DNA from: Sinorhizobium americanum
Lineage (GTDB): Bacteria > Pseudomonadota > Alphaproteobacteria > Rhizobiales > Rhizobiaceae
Length of the DNA stretch: 60,701 bases
Direction of reading: 5' to 3'
Assembly: GCF_001651855.1 (NCBI RefSeq)
Contig: NZ_LNQC01000071.1
Coordinates: 1 to 60,701 of the forward strand
The notes under the pieces were generated by a model that saw nothing but the letters and a program-made list of their open reading frames with translations, searched no databases and was not told the origin of the DNA. Positions 16,139-23,841 of this stretch are shown here, piece by piece. Within the stretch, counting starts at the first letter, position 1. Every line of letters starts with the position of its first letter. Both the position numbers and the translations under genes were made by a program.

Positions 16139-16309
16139 ATGGGAAACATCGTTATGCAAGCTGTCCTGTTCGTCTCGGTTTCGGCTTTACCACTGGGGGC
16201 CGGTCTGTTGCTCATCTGGCTCGGGCCGCTCTGGGCCGCAGAGCGCAATTGCGGTGACGGCCGCTACTGGACCGTACCAAAGCCGGAGGAGACGCACGCT
16301 TCGCACTAG
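16139..16309 (+). CDS. Small predicted membrane protein (56 aa)
   Basis: A 56-codon frame starts at ATG 16139 directly after GAGGAGC. The translation starts MGNIVMQAVLFVSVSALPLG and continues as one strongly hydrophobic helix to about residue 34, ending GPLWAAER. A short polar tail follows with C39, GRYW and a charged EETHASH end. It resembles a single-pass membrane peptide. I do not recognise the family. It is convergent with the 2-oxoacid dehydrogenase E2 gene and diverges from nasT. The good ribosome binding site, the preceding hairpin and the terminator-like hairpin after it support a real gene. Confidence 0.5.
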   Translation: MGNIVMQAVLFVSVSALPLGAGLLLIWLGPLWAAERNCGDGRYWTVPKPEETHASH

Positions 16310-16349
16310 CCGGTGGTGTCGCTCGCGGTCTGCCGCCGTTGCCGACTGG

Positions 16350-16370
16350 TCATCGGTGCGCCGATGATTT
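16350..16370 (+). terminator. Weak terminator-like hairpin after the small membrane protein
   Basis: TCATCGG and CCGATGA form a 7-bp stem with a TGCG loop, followed by only TTT. It lies 40 bp after the 56-codon gene and before the convergent E2 stop codon, so it may end transcription from either side only weakly. Confidence 0.35.
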
Positions 16371-16393
16371 GCTCTCACTGACTTGGCATCAGC

Positions 16394-17602
16394 TCACTGG
16401 GGCCAGGTCTCAAGCGTCTGAACGAAATGGGTGAGCCACATATTCGTCTGATGGCCGTCGAGCGCCCGGTGGTCGATGGTCAGCGACACATAGGCCGTCG
16501 GCCGGACCTGGATCGTGTCGACGCCATCGATCTCGCGCACAACGACCCGCTTCTCGAGCTTTCCGACACCAAGAATCGCTGACTGTGGCTGGTTGATGAT
16601 GATCGGTGCCGCAAGCAATGATCCCGATACGCCATGGTTCGAAATTGTGAAGGTGCCGCCTCTGACCTCGGCCGGGCTGAGGGCGTTTGCTCGTGCCCGG
16701 GCCGTCAGGTCCTGCAGCTTCGCCGCGATTTCGGCGAAGGAGAGATCCTGAGCCTGATGGATCACCGGTGCGATCAGGCCCTTGTCGCCGAGCGCGGTTC
16801 CAACGCCGATGTTGATGTCGTCGAAAACTTCGAGCGCATCCTCGTGCCAGCGGCTGTTGACTTCGGGGACGGCGCGCATCGCGGATACGCAGGCGGAAAC
16901 GACATAGGCGGTATAGGAGAGAGCGATGCCCTCCGCCGCCAGCCTCGCCTTATTCGCGTCCCGATGGCGCATGACCGCCGAGAAGTCGGCTTCGAAGACG
17001 GCGGTCACGTGCGGCGCTGTGGTCACCGAGGTGAGCATATGCGCAGCGATCGAACTGCGCATGCCACTATGCGGTATCTTCCGCGAACGGAGCGTTACGA
17101 CCTTGTCGGCAGGTTCGATCTCTGATGGCGGTTGGGTGGGCTTCGCCTCGGACGCAGGAGCGTGGCGTTCAGGCCTTTCCGCGAAAGCCCTGTCCATGTC
17201 TGCGCGGGTGACGCGGCCGTCCCGGCCGCTGCCGACAATGGTCGTCGGATCGATGCCGTATTCTTCGGCCGCGTGGCGCACGGCAGGGGAAAAATGCGGT
17301 GACTGCGCAGCGCTCTTCGCCACCCCCTGGGCCGGCGCGGCGGGCGGCTCACGACCGGGTGTCTCGCTGCCGATCCGGCCGAGAACGGCGCCGGGTACGG
17401 CATCGTCGCCGTTCTCCATGAGGATCTCCGCAAGGATGCCGTCAGCCGGGGCGGGGACTTCCTGGGTCACCTTGTCGGTTTCGAGCTCGACCAGCGGGTC
17501 GCCCGACTTCACGGTTTCGCCGATTTTCTTGAGCCAGTTGCGGACGGTCGCCTTCGTCCCCTCCTGTTCGATGGGGGCGTTGATGTCGATGAGGTCGTCC
17601 AT
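16394..17602 (-). CDS. 2-oxoacid dehydrogenase E2, dihydrolipoamide acyltransferase
   Basis: This 402-aa protein transfers the acyl group to CoA in a 2-oxoacid dehydrogenase complex. The start at 17602 is 2 bp after the E1 stop. One lipoyl domain has its lipoyl-Lys at K44 (ETDKV). A peripheral-subunit-binding domain follows (FSPAVRHAAEEYGID). The C-terminal catalytic domain carries the H-R-A-L-D-G active-site motif near TIDHRALDG. A Pro/Ala-rich linker separates the domains. It is encoded directly after a fused E1 gene. Without a local E3, dihydrolipoamide dehydrogenase must come from elsewhere. The substrate (branched-chain, pyruvate or other) is not decided by sequence. Confidence 0.9.
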   Translation of the reverse strand: MDDLIDINAPIEQEGTKATVRNWLKKIGETVKSGDPLVELETDKVTQEVPAPADGILAEILMENGDDAVPGAVLGRIGSETPGREPPAAPAQGVAKSAAQSPHFSPAVRHAAEEYGIDPTTIVGSGRDGRVTRADMDRAFAERPERHAPASEAKPTQPPSEIEPADKVVTLRSRKIPHSGMRSSIAAHMLTSVTTAPHVTAVFEADFSAVMRHRDANKARLAAEGIALSYTAYVVSACVSAMRAVPEVNSRWHEDALEVFDDINIGVGTALGDKGLIAPVIHQAQDLSFAEIAAKLQDLTARARANALSPAEVRGGTFTISNHGVSGSLLAAPIIINQPQSAILGVGKLEKRVVVREIDGVDTIQVRPTAYVSLTIDHRALDGHQTNMWLTHFVQTLETWPQ

Positions 17603-17604
17603 GC

Positions 17605-19683
17605 TCAATACTCCAGCAGGTCGGTGATTTTCCGGCGGATACGCTCCGTCGAGGGCACCGCCCAATCGAGCAGGACCGGGTTATGGGGGCTTGGAATATC
17701 GGGCATGGTGAGCCGAGAGACGGGGGCATCCAGATCCATGAAGGCCTCGTCGGCGACGGCCGCGGCGATTTCCGCGCCGAAGCCGGCCGTGCCGAGATCC
17801 TCGTGAACGATCAGACAGCGGCGGGTGCGGCGGACCGAGGAAAGCACCGCGTTGCGGTCCCAGGGCATCAATGTCCTGAGGTCGATCACGTCGGCGGAAA
17901 TCCCCTCTGCCGCCTCCTCGCAGCGGTGCACCATGGCGCCCCAAGTGACAATGGTGACGTCGTTGCCTTCGCGCGTGAACTTCGCCCTACCGAAGGGCAA
18001 CGCGAAAGCATCGCCTGGATAGGGGCGCCGCGCCCAGGCATGGTCCAGCATGGCGCGATGCTCGAAGAAGATCACCGGGTCGTTGCCGCGCAGCGACGTG
18101 CGCAGAAGTCCGACGGCGTCCTCGGCGTTGGAGGGAACGGCAACCTTCCAGCCGGGCTGGTGGACGAAGGCGACCTCGTTCGTCTGGCTGTGCCACGGGT
18201 CGCCGCATTTGAAGAAGCCGCCCGGCATACGCAGGACAATCGGCGCGGCGAAGCGGTTGTTTGTGCGCCAGCGGATCGTGCCGCAATCGTTGATCTGTTC
18301 CATCGCCGGTTCCGCATATTTGCGGAACTGGATCTCGGGAACGGGCACGAGCCCGGCGAGCGCCATTCCGACGGCCCGTCCGACGATGCCCTCTTCCGAA
18401 AGCGAGGTGTCGAACACGCGCGTCGCGCCGTATTTCTCCTGCAGTCCGAGGGTCACGGCGTGAACGCCGCCCTTGGGGCCGATATCCTCGCCGAACAGGA
18501 TGACCCTGTCATTGATCGACATTTCATGGTCGAGCGTCCGCCGGATCGCCGTCACCATGTTGATCCGCTGACCGTCGCCTTGGGGCGTCTCGGTCGTCTC
18601 CGGCGGACAGTAGCCGGCACGGTGCTGGCCGCCCATCACCTGCATCTCGCTTTCGAAGAAGACATTGCGGGTCAGCCTTGCAGGATCGGCGACCGGTCGG
18701 GACTCGGCTTCGATGCGCGCTTGTTCGGCGGCCGCCCTCGCAGAGTCAGCAACCCGATCCCATTCGTCGTCGCTCAAGACGGTGGGAACGAGATAGTCCT
18801 TCAGCCGCGGCAAGGGATCGCGCGCCCATTCGCTTCTGACAAGCTCTTCGCTCTTGTAGGCCTGCGTATCCTGGAAGCTGTGTCCCTCGAGGCGGGGCAC
18901 TCGCAGGCGCAGCAGAACCGGCCGTCGTTCCCCGCGCACAAGCTCCACGGCGCCTCTGGTGAGCCGTGCGGCCTCTTCCGGATCGGAGCCGTCGCCATCG
19001 AGAATCGTCAGGTTTTTCCAGGCCGCGAGATTGGCGGCGATGTTGCCCTCGGGTGTCTGCAAGGACGAGGGGACCGAAATGCCGAAGCCGTTGTCTTCGA
19101 TATAGAAGAGCATCGGCAGGCCTTGCGTCGTGGCCACCGTCAGCGCCGACCAGAAGCCGTTCGAGGCGACCGAAGCATCGCCGCCGAGGACGACGGCGAT
19201 GTCGCGGTCATAGTCCCTGTTTTTAAGCTGCTTGCTGAAATAGCTGATCGCCTGCGCCCATCCGGCGGTCGGCGTGTATTGCGATCCGACGCCGCCGCAC
19301 ATCGGCAGCGCCGAGGCGCCGTTCGGATTGGGATAGTTGAAGACGACGCCGATGTCGCGGCCGTCGGAATATCCGCCGGCGCGCGCCATGGCCGAGCCGA
19401 GCGCATCGGCCGGGTCGACGCCGAGTGACAGCAGCAGCGGGCGGGAACGATAGTAGCCGCAGGCGGCGTCATGTCTTCCCGTGAGCTTCAGCCCCAGCAG
19501 GATCTGCGCCATGTCATGGCCGCGTGCCGAAAACTGATAGAGGACCTTCTTCTCCGGGACGAGGCGCTTCTCCTCCATCTCGTCGAGTTCGCGAGACAGA
19601 AGCATCAGATGCACTACCCGCTTCCAGTCGATGTTCTCGTCCGGTGCGTTCCGGCGGTCCGGTTTGAGTGCAGCCTGTCCCAT
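17605..19683 (-). CDS. 2-oxoacid dehydrogenase E1, fused alpha and beta subunits
   Basis: The 692-aa protein joins an E1-alpha half (about 1-330) and an E1-beta half (about 375-692). The alpha half has the thiamine diphosphate motif (GGDASVASNGF and YIEDNGFG). The beta half has INMVTAIRRTL, FGEDIGPKGGVHAVT and the typical LMPWD region. It catalyses TPP-dependent decarboxylation and reductive acylation of the E2 lipoyl group. Separate alpha and beta genes are more common, so the fusion is notable. It is divergent from an Lrp-type regulator, as BkdR is from branched-chain complexes. A role in branched-chain 2-oxoacid oxidation is plausible but unproven. Confidence 0.9.
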   Translation of the reverse strand: MGQAALKPDRRNAPDENIDWKRVVHLMLLSRELDEMEEKRLVPEKKVLYQFSARGHDMAQILLGLKLTGRHDAACGYYRSRPLLLSLGVDPADALGSAMARAGGYSDGRDIGVVFNYPNPNGASALPMCGGVGSQYTPTAGWAQAISYFSKQLKNRDYDRDIAVVLGGDASVASNGFWSALTVATTQGLPMLFYIEDNGFGISVPSSLQTPEGNIAANLAAWKNLTILDGDGSDPEEAARLTRGAVELVRGERRPVLLRLRVPRLEGHSFQDTQAYKSEELVRSEWARDPLPRLKDYLVPTVLSDDEWDRVADSARAAAEQARIEAESRPVADPARLTRNVFFESEMQVMGGQHRAGYCPPETTETPQGDGQRINMVTAIRRTLDHEMSINDRVILFGEDIGPKGGVHAVTLGLQEKYGATRVFDTSLSEEGIVGRAVGMALAGLVPVPEIQFRKYAEPAMEQINDCGTIRWRTNNRFAAPIVLRMPGGFFKCGDPWHSQTNEVAFVHQPGWKVAVPSNAEDAVGLLRTSLRGNDPVIFFEHRAMLDHAWARRPYPGDAFALPFGRAKFTREGNDVTIVTWGAMVHRCEEAAEGISADVIDLRTLMPWDRNAVLSSVRRTRRCLIVHEDLGTAGFGAEIAAAVADEAFMDLDAPVSRLTMPDIPSPHNPVLLDWAVPSTERIRRKITDLLEY

Positions 19684-19756
19684 TGCCTTATCTCCTCCAG
19701 GTTCCTCACTGGAAGAATAGCTCGCATCGGGCGCAAATCGGTTTCAATATTACAGG

Positions 19757-19794
19757 ATTTTCGATACCAATTGATGAGCTTGTTTCATTTTCGA
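19757..19794. promoter_or_regulatory. Direct repeat in the Lrp/E1 divergent promoter region
   Basis: ATTTTCGA occurs at 19757-19764 and again at 19787-19794, exactly 30 bp apart (about three helical turns), within the AT-rich 118-bp gap between the E1 gene and the Lrp-type gene. Such phased repeats suit cooperative binding by an Lrp octamer. Confidence 0.35.
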
Positions 19795-19801
19795 AAGAAT
19801 C

Positions 19802-20272
19802 ATGATGAACACGTTCAATCTCGATCCGGTCGACCGAAAGATCCTGAGAATCCTCCAGGAACAGGCGGATATCAGCCATGCTGCGTTGGCCGAGGCGGTC
19901 GGTGCCTCGCCGGCGTCCTGCTGGCGGCGGATCAAGGCGCTCGATACGGCCGGCGTGCTCGGAAAGGCCGTTCGGCTCGTCAATCCGGACCTAGTCGGGC
20001 GCGGGCTGAACGTCTTCTGCCATGTGCGGATGAAATCCCACGACCCGGTCGCCCGCCGCAGTTTCGAACGCTTCGTCGAGAGCCACGAAGAAGTGCTGGA
20101 GTGCTACTCGATGTCGGGCGAGTGGGATTATCTGTTGCGCGTCGTCGTGGCTGACGTTGCCGATTACGAGCGCTTGCTGATGCATGGCATCCTGACGCAT
20201 GACGCGGTGGCGAATTCGTCCTCGCATTTCGCCCTGAAGAGCGTGAAATATTCGACCGCAGTTCCGGTGTGA
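19802..20272 (+). CDS. Lrp/AsnC-family transcriptional regulator
   Basis: The 156-aa protein has the AsnC-type helix-turn-helix (HAALAEAVGASPASCWRRIKAL, about 26-47) and a C-terminal RAM ligand-binding domain (VFCHVRMKSHD to the end). It starts with two consecutive ATGs. Lying divergent from a 2-oxoacid dehydrogenase operon, it is the probable regulator of that operon and may respond to a branched-chain amino acid or 2-oxoacid as BkdR does. It is convergent with the PaaX-family gene. Confidence 0.92.
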   Translation: MMNTFNLDPVDRKILRILQEQADISHAALAEAVGASPASCWRRIKALDTAGVLGKAVRLVNPDLVGRGLNVFCHVRMKSHDPVARRSFERFVESHEEVLECYSMSGEWDYLLRVVVADVADYERLLMHGILTHDAVANSSSHFALKSVKYSTAVPV

Positions 20273-20297
20273 TGCCTCGGCCTTTCAGACGCGAAGA

Positions 20298-21185
20298 CTA
20301 AGCAGCCTGTGTTTCGAGCAGGGCAAGGCGCCCCTCCGTCTCTCCGGTTATGGCGAAGAGCGGACCGGCCCCGCTGACGAAGGTGCGCCCGATGTGGGCG
20401 TCGGCTAAAGGCGACAGGAGCCGATAAACCGCGGAGAATAGACGGCGTGCCTCCATGCCGGGCCAATCCTTGGGCAAAGCGGCAGCGGGCAGGCGGGGGT
20501 CATGCAGCAGGACGGTTCGGAACCGATGGATGAGGAGGAGCCGCATCGTAAGCGCCGCGGCCGGCGTGAACGGGCTCGTCTCTGCAAGGCGGGCAGCCAG
20601 CGCGAACTGGGCGAGGAATCGGTGATAGGCGGCGGCGTGCGGCGCGAGGTCCCAGTATGCATCCACGAAAGCGGCGAGCGCCTTTGGATCCGGCGAGTCG
20701 GCCCGCAGCATCAGGACGTCGGCCGATCCAGGCACCTCTCTTGCCGGCCCGATCGCCAGGCGCGGGTCCAGCCGGGCGTAGCCGGCGCGCTCGAGGGACT
20801 GCATCCTCTCCTCGGCGTCGGCGCCTCTCAGATGCACCAGTTGCCAGCTTTCCGCTTGCGGGCCGCCGAAAATGATCCGGGCCGCCGCAGCGAAGTCGCT
20901 GCCGGCTGCCTTGGAAAGGCGATAGTAACTGCGCCTTCCTTCTCTCTCGCCCAGCAGCTGCCCGGCGGCGACCAGCCGCGAGACGGCGGTGCGTACCAGC
21001 GTTTCGCTGATGCCGACGGCGGCGCATGTGTCGATCAGATTGCCGATCCAAACGACGCCGCCGCGAGGCTCCACGACGTCGCCGTAGATCGTAACGATGA
21101 AGCTGGCAGCCTTCAGCGGCGTCTCGGCGAGGATGTTCTCGACGAGCTCCGCGATGCGACCGTCTGCCTCGTTGCCTTGTGCCAT
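20298..21185 (-). CDS. PaaX-family transcriptional regulator
   Basis: The 295-aa protein has the PaaX layout: an N-terminal winged helix (SFIVTIYGDVVEPRGG and ETLVRTAVSRLVAAGQL), a central domain with REGRRSYYRLS, and a C-terminal domain of about 90 residues. PaaX represses phenylacetate degradation and binds phenylacetyl-CoA. ATG 21185 was chosen; an in-frame GTG at 21212 is possible, and neither start has an ideal ribosome binding site. No paa catabolic gene is present in the window, so the target is unknown and may be the neighbouring tfuA-like gene or a distant operon. Confidence 0.85.
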   Translation of the reverse strand: MAQGNEADGRIAELVENILAETPLKAASFIVTIYGDVVEPRGGVVWIGNLIDTCAAVGISETLVRTAVSRLVAAGQLLGEREGRRSYYRLSKAAGSDFAAAARIIFGGPQAESWQLVHLRGADAEERMQSLERAGYARLDPRLAIGPAREVPGSADVLMLRADSPDPKALAAFVDAYWDLAPHAAAYHRFLAQFALAARLAETSPFTPAAALTMRLLLIHRFRTVLLHDPRLPAAALPKDWPGMEARRLFSAVYRLLSPLADAHIGRTFVSGAGPLFAITGETEGRLALLETQAA

Positions 21186-21301
21186 TGCTCGACTCGCGAC
21201 TTCTCCAACCACCCCCGATCACATTCCATGAGGAGCCGCAGAACACAATGGACAGAGCAGGTAGTGGCGTTGTCCTGCCCGGTCAGCCAAAGCGCTGACG
21301 T

Positions 21302-22030
21302 TCAGAGGACCGCCCCTTTCTTGGACGGCGGGTGCCGGCCCAGCATCGTCGTCCAGAGACTGGTTGCGTTGAAATTCCAGTCAGGGGGCGGCGCACGCTT
21401 TTCCGCCGGCATCCGTTGCAGCGCGTCGAGGAGAAAGAGCGCGTCGATACGCTTCTGGTCGACATAGTTGGCGCGCAGCATCGCCGCATCCACGCCGGAG
21501 GCTAACCCCGCGCGGGCAAAGATGGCGGCCCAGGTCCGTTCCTTGTAGAAAAGACTTGCCCCCGCGTCGGCGATGCGGGCTGCCGCCGCTGCGGATAGGA
21601 GGTCCTGTTCGCCGAGAGAGCGCAACGTCGCTCGCAGATTGACGAGCGGCACTGTAAGTGGCGCATAGCCGAGTTCCTCCGGCGCATGCAGCAGCGCCAC
21701 GTCGGAATCATCCACTGTCTCGCCGTCGATGTACTGGCGAAAAACGTCACCGATCCCGACCATGCCGAAGAAGGCGCATTCGGCGGCCCGCAGGGCGCCC
21801 ATGCTGGAGGCGCCGAGCACCGCGACACCCTCGGAGAGGGCGAAGAGTATTTCCTTGTGCCAGACGGGAGCGACGTATTCGAAATTGCCATCGATCAGGG
21901 CGATAGCCGTAGCCCCCTCGCTGACGGCGCGAAGGATATCACCCTGCGTGGCGGGCGGCCGGATCGCCAGTGCGTCGCCGACGATTCTGGCTGCATCGGG
22001 GACGGTTGGGCCGACGAACACGATTTTCAT
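21302..22030 (-). CDS. TfuA-like protein
   Basis: The 242-aa protein is a TfuA-domain protein, starting MKIVFVGPTVPDAARI with conserved IRPPATQGDI, ALIDGNFEYVAPVWHKEI and the LGASSMGALRAAE motif. TfuA family members usually act with a YcaO enzyme in peptide or protein thioamidation, or in trifolitoxin maturation. No YcaO gene or peptide precursor was found nearby, so this is an orphan. The protein looks complete. It lies 63 bp downstream of an Xre-type regulator on the same strand and upstream of a PaaX-type regulator. Confidence 0.85.
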   Translation of the reverse strand: MKIVFVGPTVPDAARIVGDALAIRPPATQGDILRAVSEGATAIALIDGNFEYVAPVWHKEILFALSEGVAVLGASSMGALRAAECAFFGMVGIGDVFRQYIDGETVDDSDVALLHAPEELGYAPLTVPLVNLRATLRSLGEQDLLSAAAAARIADAGASLFYKERTWAAIFARAGLASGVDAAMLRANYVDQKRIDALFLLDALQRMPAEKRAPPPDWNFNATSLWTTMLGRHPPSKKGAVL

Positions 22031-22093
22031 GCAGTGCTTCGAAGTGCGACAGCGCCCATTGCGCGCCTGATAAGACGCGCGGCACGGTAGGAC

Positions 22094-22546
22094 CTAGCTG
22101 TGCAAGGGTTCGGCATGGCGGGCCGCCGACGGCACGGCCGCCTGTTCCGCCTCGCCGGAATTCGCCATGGCGGCCACGAGGGCGATGATCTTCTTCCGCA
22201 ACACCGGGTCGGCGATCTTCAGGAACGCCCTGTTGAGGGCGATCCCCTCCTTCGAGGCGACAAAGGAAGAGATTTCGTGTGACTCATGCACGTCGGCCGC
22301 GGTCTCGCGCGTCTCTGGCTTCTCGTCCTGCTGGAAGAAGAAGCTTGGATGCACGCCGAGAATATCGGCGATCGCCTGCAGCCGGCTTGCGCCGATGCGG
22401 TTCGTGCCCTTCTCGTATTTTTGCACCTGCTGGAAGGTGATCCCGAGGCCGTCGGCGAGTTTTTCCTGGCTCATTCCGACCATTAACCTACGCATTCTGA
22501 CCCGCGAACCGACGAAGGTATCGATCGGATTTGGATTCTTCTTCAT
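22094..22546 (-). CDS. Xre-family regulator, PraR-like
   Basis: The 150-aa protein starts with NPIDTFVGSRVRMRRL, followed by a helix-turn-helix (SQEKLADGLGITFQQVQKYE) and RIGASRLQAIADILGV. This is the pattern of the rhizobial PraR/PhrR group, which affects quorum sensing, biofilm and root colonisation. The C-terminal half is variable and helical. It is the first gene before the orphan tfuA-like gene. An inverted repeat next to an AT-rich -10-like element (TATATA) lies in its upstream region, consistent with autoregulation. It may be a paralog of a chromosomal praR. Confidence 0.85.
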   Translation of the reverse strand: MKKNPNPIDTFVGSRVRMRRLMVGMSQEKLADGLGITFQQVQKYEKGTNRIGASRLQAIADILGVHPSFFFQQDEKPETRETAADVHESHEISSFVASKEGIALNRAFLKIADPVLRKKIIALVAAMANSGEAEQAAVPSAARHAEPLHS

Positions 22547-22592
22547 CTAGTGATTCTCCTCGCGATCTCTCACCACAGTTATATATAAGTTT

Positions 22593-22608
22593 GCTCGCAT
22601 AGGCGAGC
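22593..22608. promoter_or_regulatory. Inverted repeat upstream of the Xre-type gene
   Basis: GCTCGC-ATAG-GCGAGC is a perfect 6+6 inverted repeat immediately upstream (minus strand) of the AT-rich block containing TATATA. It is a candidate operator. The rest of the 143-bp gap to the LysE gene shows nothing else clear. Confidence 0.4.
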
Positions 22609-22689
22609 GGATGCAATCACTGCGCGCCAAATTCTATGGTTGAAATGGCGCTTTTGCGGCAAGGAACGGTAATAGCCGCGTGACGTCGC

Positions 22690-23328
22690 CTAGCGGATCG
22701 CTACCCCGGCCAATCCGGACGCCGCCGACGCAAGCGCGGCGAAGCCGAAGGCGACGAGGAGGAGCCCGGAAAGGCGCGAGGTCCAGGCGGAAAAGCCGTC
22801 GGGCAGCCGGGTCTTGGCGAGGGCGACGCCGCCGCTCAGGAGGAACCACCAGCCGAGCGATCCGAGGAAGACACCGGCGACCAGGATCGCGGCGCTCGCG
22901 CCGTCGCCGACGGCGGCAAGCCCGAGGCCCGCAAAGATCGCCGCAAAGGTGAGGATCGTGGTCGGGTTCGCCATCGTCAGCAGGAAGGTCGCGGTCGTGG
23001 TGTGCAGCAGATCGCGTGCGCCGATCTCGGCTGCCGCCGGCATCGGCCGCGGCGTCAATCCGCGCCAGCCAAGCCAGAGCATGAAGACCCCGCCGAAGAC
23101 GCCGAGCGGCACCGAAAGCGTCGCGAGAAATGTCGCGAAGGCCGCAAACCCGGCCGCCGCCATCATCGCGTAAGTTGCATCGGCAAGCGCCGTGCCGAGA
23201 CCGCCTGCGACGCCGGCCCAGAAGCCGCGGTCCAGCGTACGGCTGATGCACAGCGCGCCGATCGGTCCAAGCGGCGCGGCAATGGCAAGCCCGAGGAGCA
23301 GCCCCTTTGCGAAGAGCAACAGGGTCAT
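22690..23328 (-). CDS. LysE/RhtB-family amino acid exporter
   Basis: The 212-aa integral membrane protein has six predicted hydrophobic segments and the LysE-family motifs GLAIAAPLGPIGALCI near the N terminus and TMANPTTILTF in the middle. Such proteins export amino acids or their analogues. The start codon overlaps the stop of the upstream AsnC-type gene (ATGA), and a purine-rich GGTGAG site precedes it. The co-transcribed regulator suggests substrate-induced export; the substrate is not evident. Confidence 0.88.
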   Translation of the reverse strand: MTLLLFAKGLLLGLAIAAPLGPIGALCISRTLDRGFWAGVAGGLGTALADATYAMMAAAGFAAFATFLATLSVPLGVFGGVFMLWLGWRGLTPRPMPAAAEIGARDLLHTTTATFLLTMANPTTILTFAAIFAGLGLAAVGDGASAAILVAGVFLGSLGWWFLLSGGVALAKTRLPDGFSAWTSRLSGLLLVAFGFAALASAASGLAGVAIR

Positions 23329-23798
23329 GATCTCACCCGCTTCGCCTCGTCGCTGGCGGGCAAGGTGACAGGCCGTTCCGTGGCGGTGGAGAGCGCCAGC
23401 ACGGTCTCGCTGCGGGCGAGGTAGCGGCGCGCCTTCAGTTCCGCCAGAAACGGTTCTATGTCGCCGAGCGTTGGCATGCGCACCTTGGCGCAGTAGGACC
23501 AGGCGCCAGTCACGTGATGGCACTCCGCAACCGCCGGGTGCGAGGCGATGAAGCTGCGAAACTCGCTCTCGTCGGCATCGGTCGCCAGCGCGATCCAGAC
23601 GAAGGCAAGCACATCGAAGCCGAGGATCCGGTGGTCGACCTCGAGCGTGAAGCGGCGGATGACGCCGCTCGTCACCAGGCGGCGGATGCGTTCGTTGACC
23701 GCCGAAGGCGAAAGGTCCACCGCGGCGCCGATGTCCGTCAGCGAGGCGCGAGCGTCGTTCGCCAGAATTCCAATGATTTTTTTGTCCGTGATATCCAT
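23325..23798 (-). CDS. Lrp/AsnC-family regulator of the LysE-type exporter
   Basis: The 157-aa protein starts MDITDKKIIGILANDAR, continues with a helix-turn-helix (DIGAAVDLSPSAVNERIRRL) and has a C-terminal RAM domain. The start at 23798 gives the usual family length. It is translationally coupled to the LysE-type gene. It most likely activates export when an amino acid accumulates. The palindrome TTGCAACGTTGC lies just upstream. Confidence 0.9.
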   Translation of the reverse strand: MDITDKKIIGILANDARASLTDIGAAVDLSPSAVNERIRRLVTSGVIRRFTLEVDHRILGFDVLAFVWIALATDADESEFRSFIASHPAVAECHHVTGAWSYCAKVRMPTLGDIEPFLAELKARRYLARSETVLALSTATERPVTLPASDEAKRVRS

Positions 23799-23814
23799 AA
23801 CGGAAAAATACATT

Positions 23815-23824
23815 GCAACGTTGC
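23815..23824. promoter_or_regulatory. Palindrome upstream of the AsnC-type gene
   Basis: GCAACGTTGC is a perfect 10-bp palindrome in the 43-bp gap between the LacI-type gene stop and the AsnC-type start. It is a candidate binding site for the AsnC protein. Confidence 0.35.
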
Positions 23825-23841
23825 TAATGTACAGAGAATAC

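Noticed and set aside
17683..19428. 581-codon open frame on the plus strand opposite the E1 gene
   Set aside because: It is antisense to a conserved TPP enzyme, lacks a start with a ribosome binding site, and has low-complexity His/Arg/Gly-rich composition typical of shadow frames.
21302..22030. A complete RiPP/thioamide cluster around the TfuA-like gene
   Set aside because: No YcaO, precursor peptide, export or protease gene was found nearby; only the TfuA-like gene is supported.
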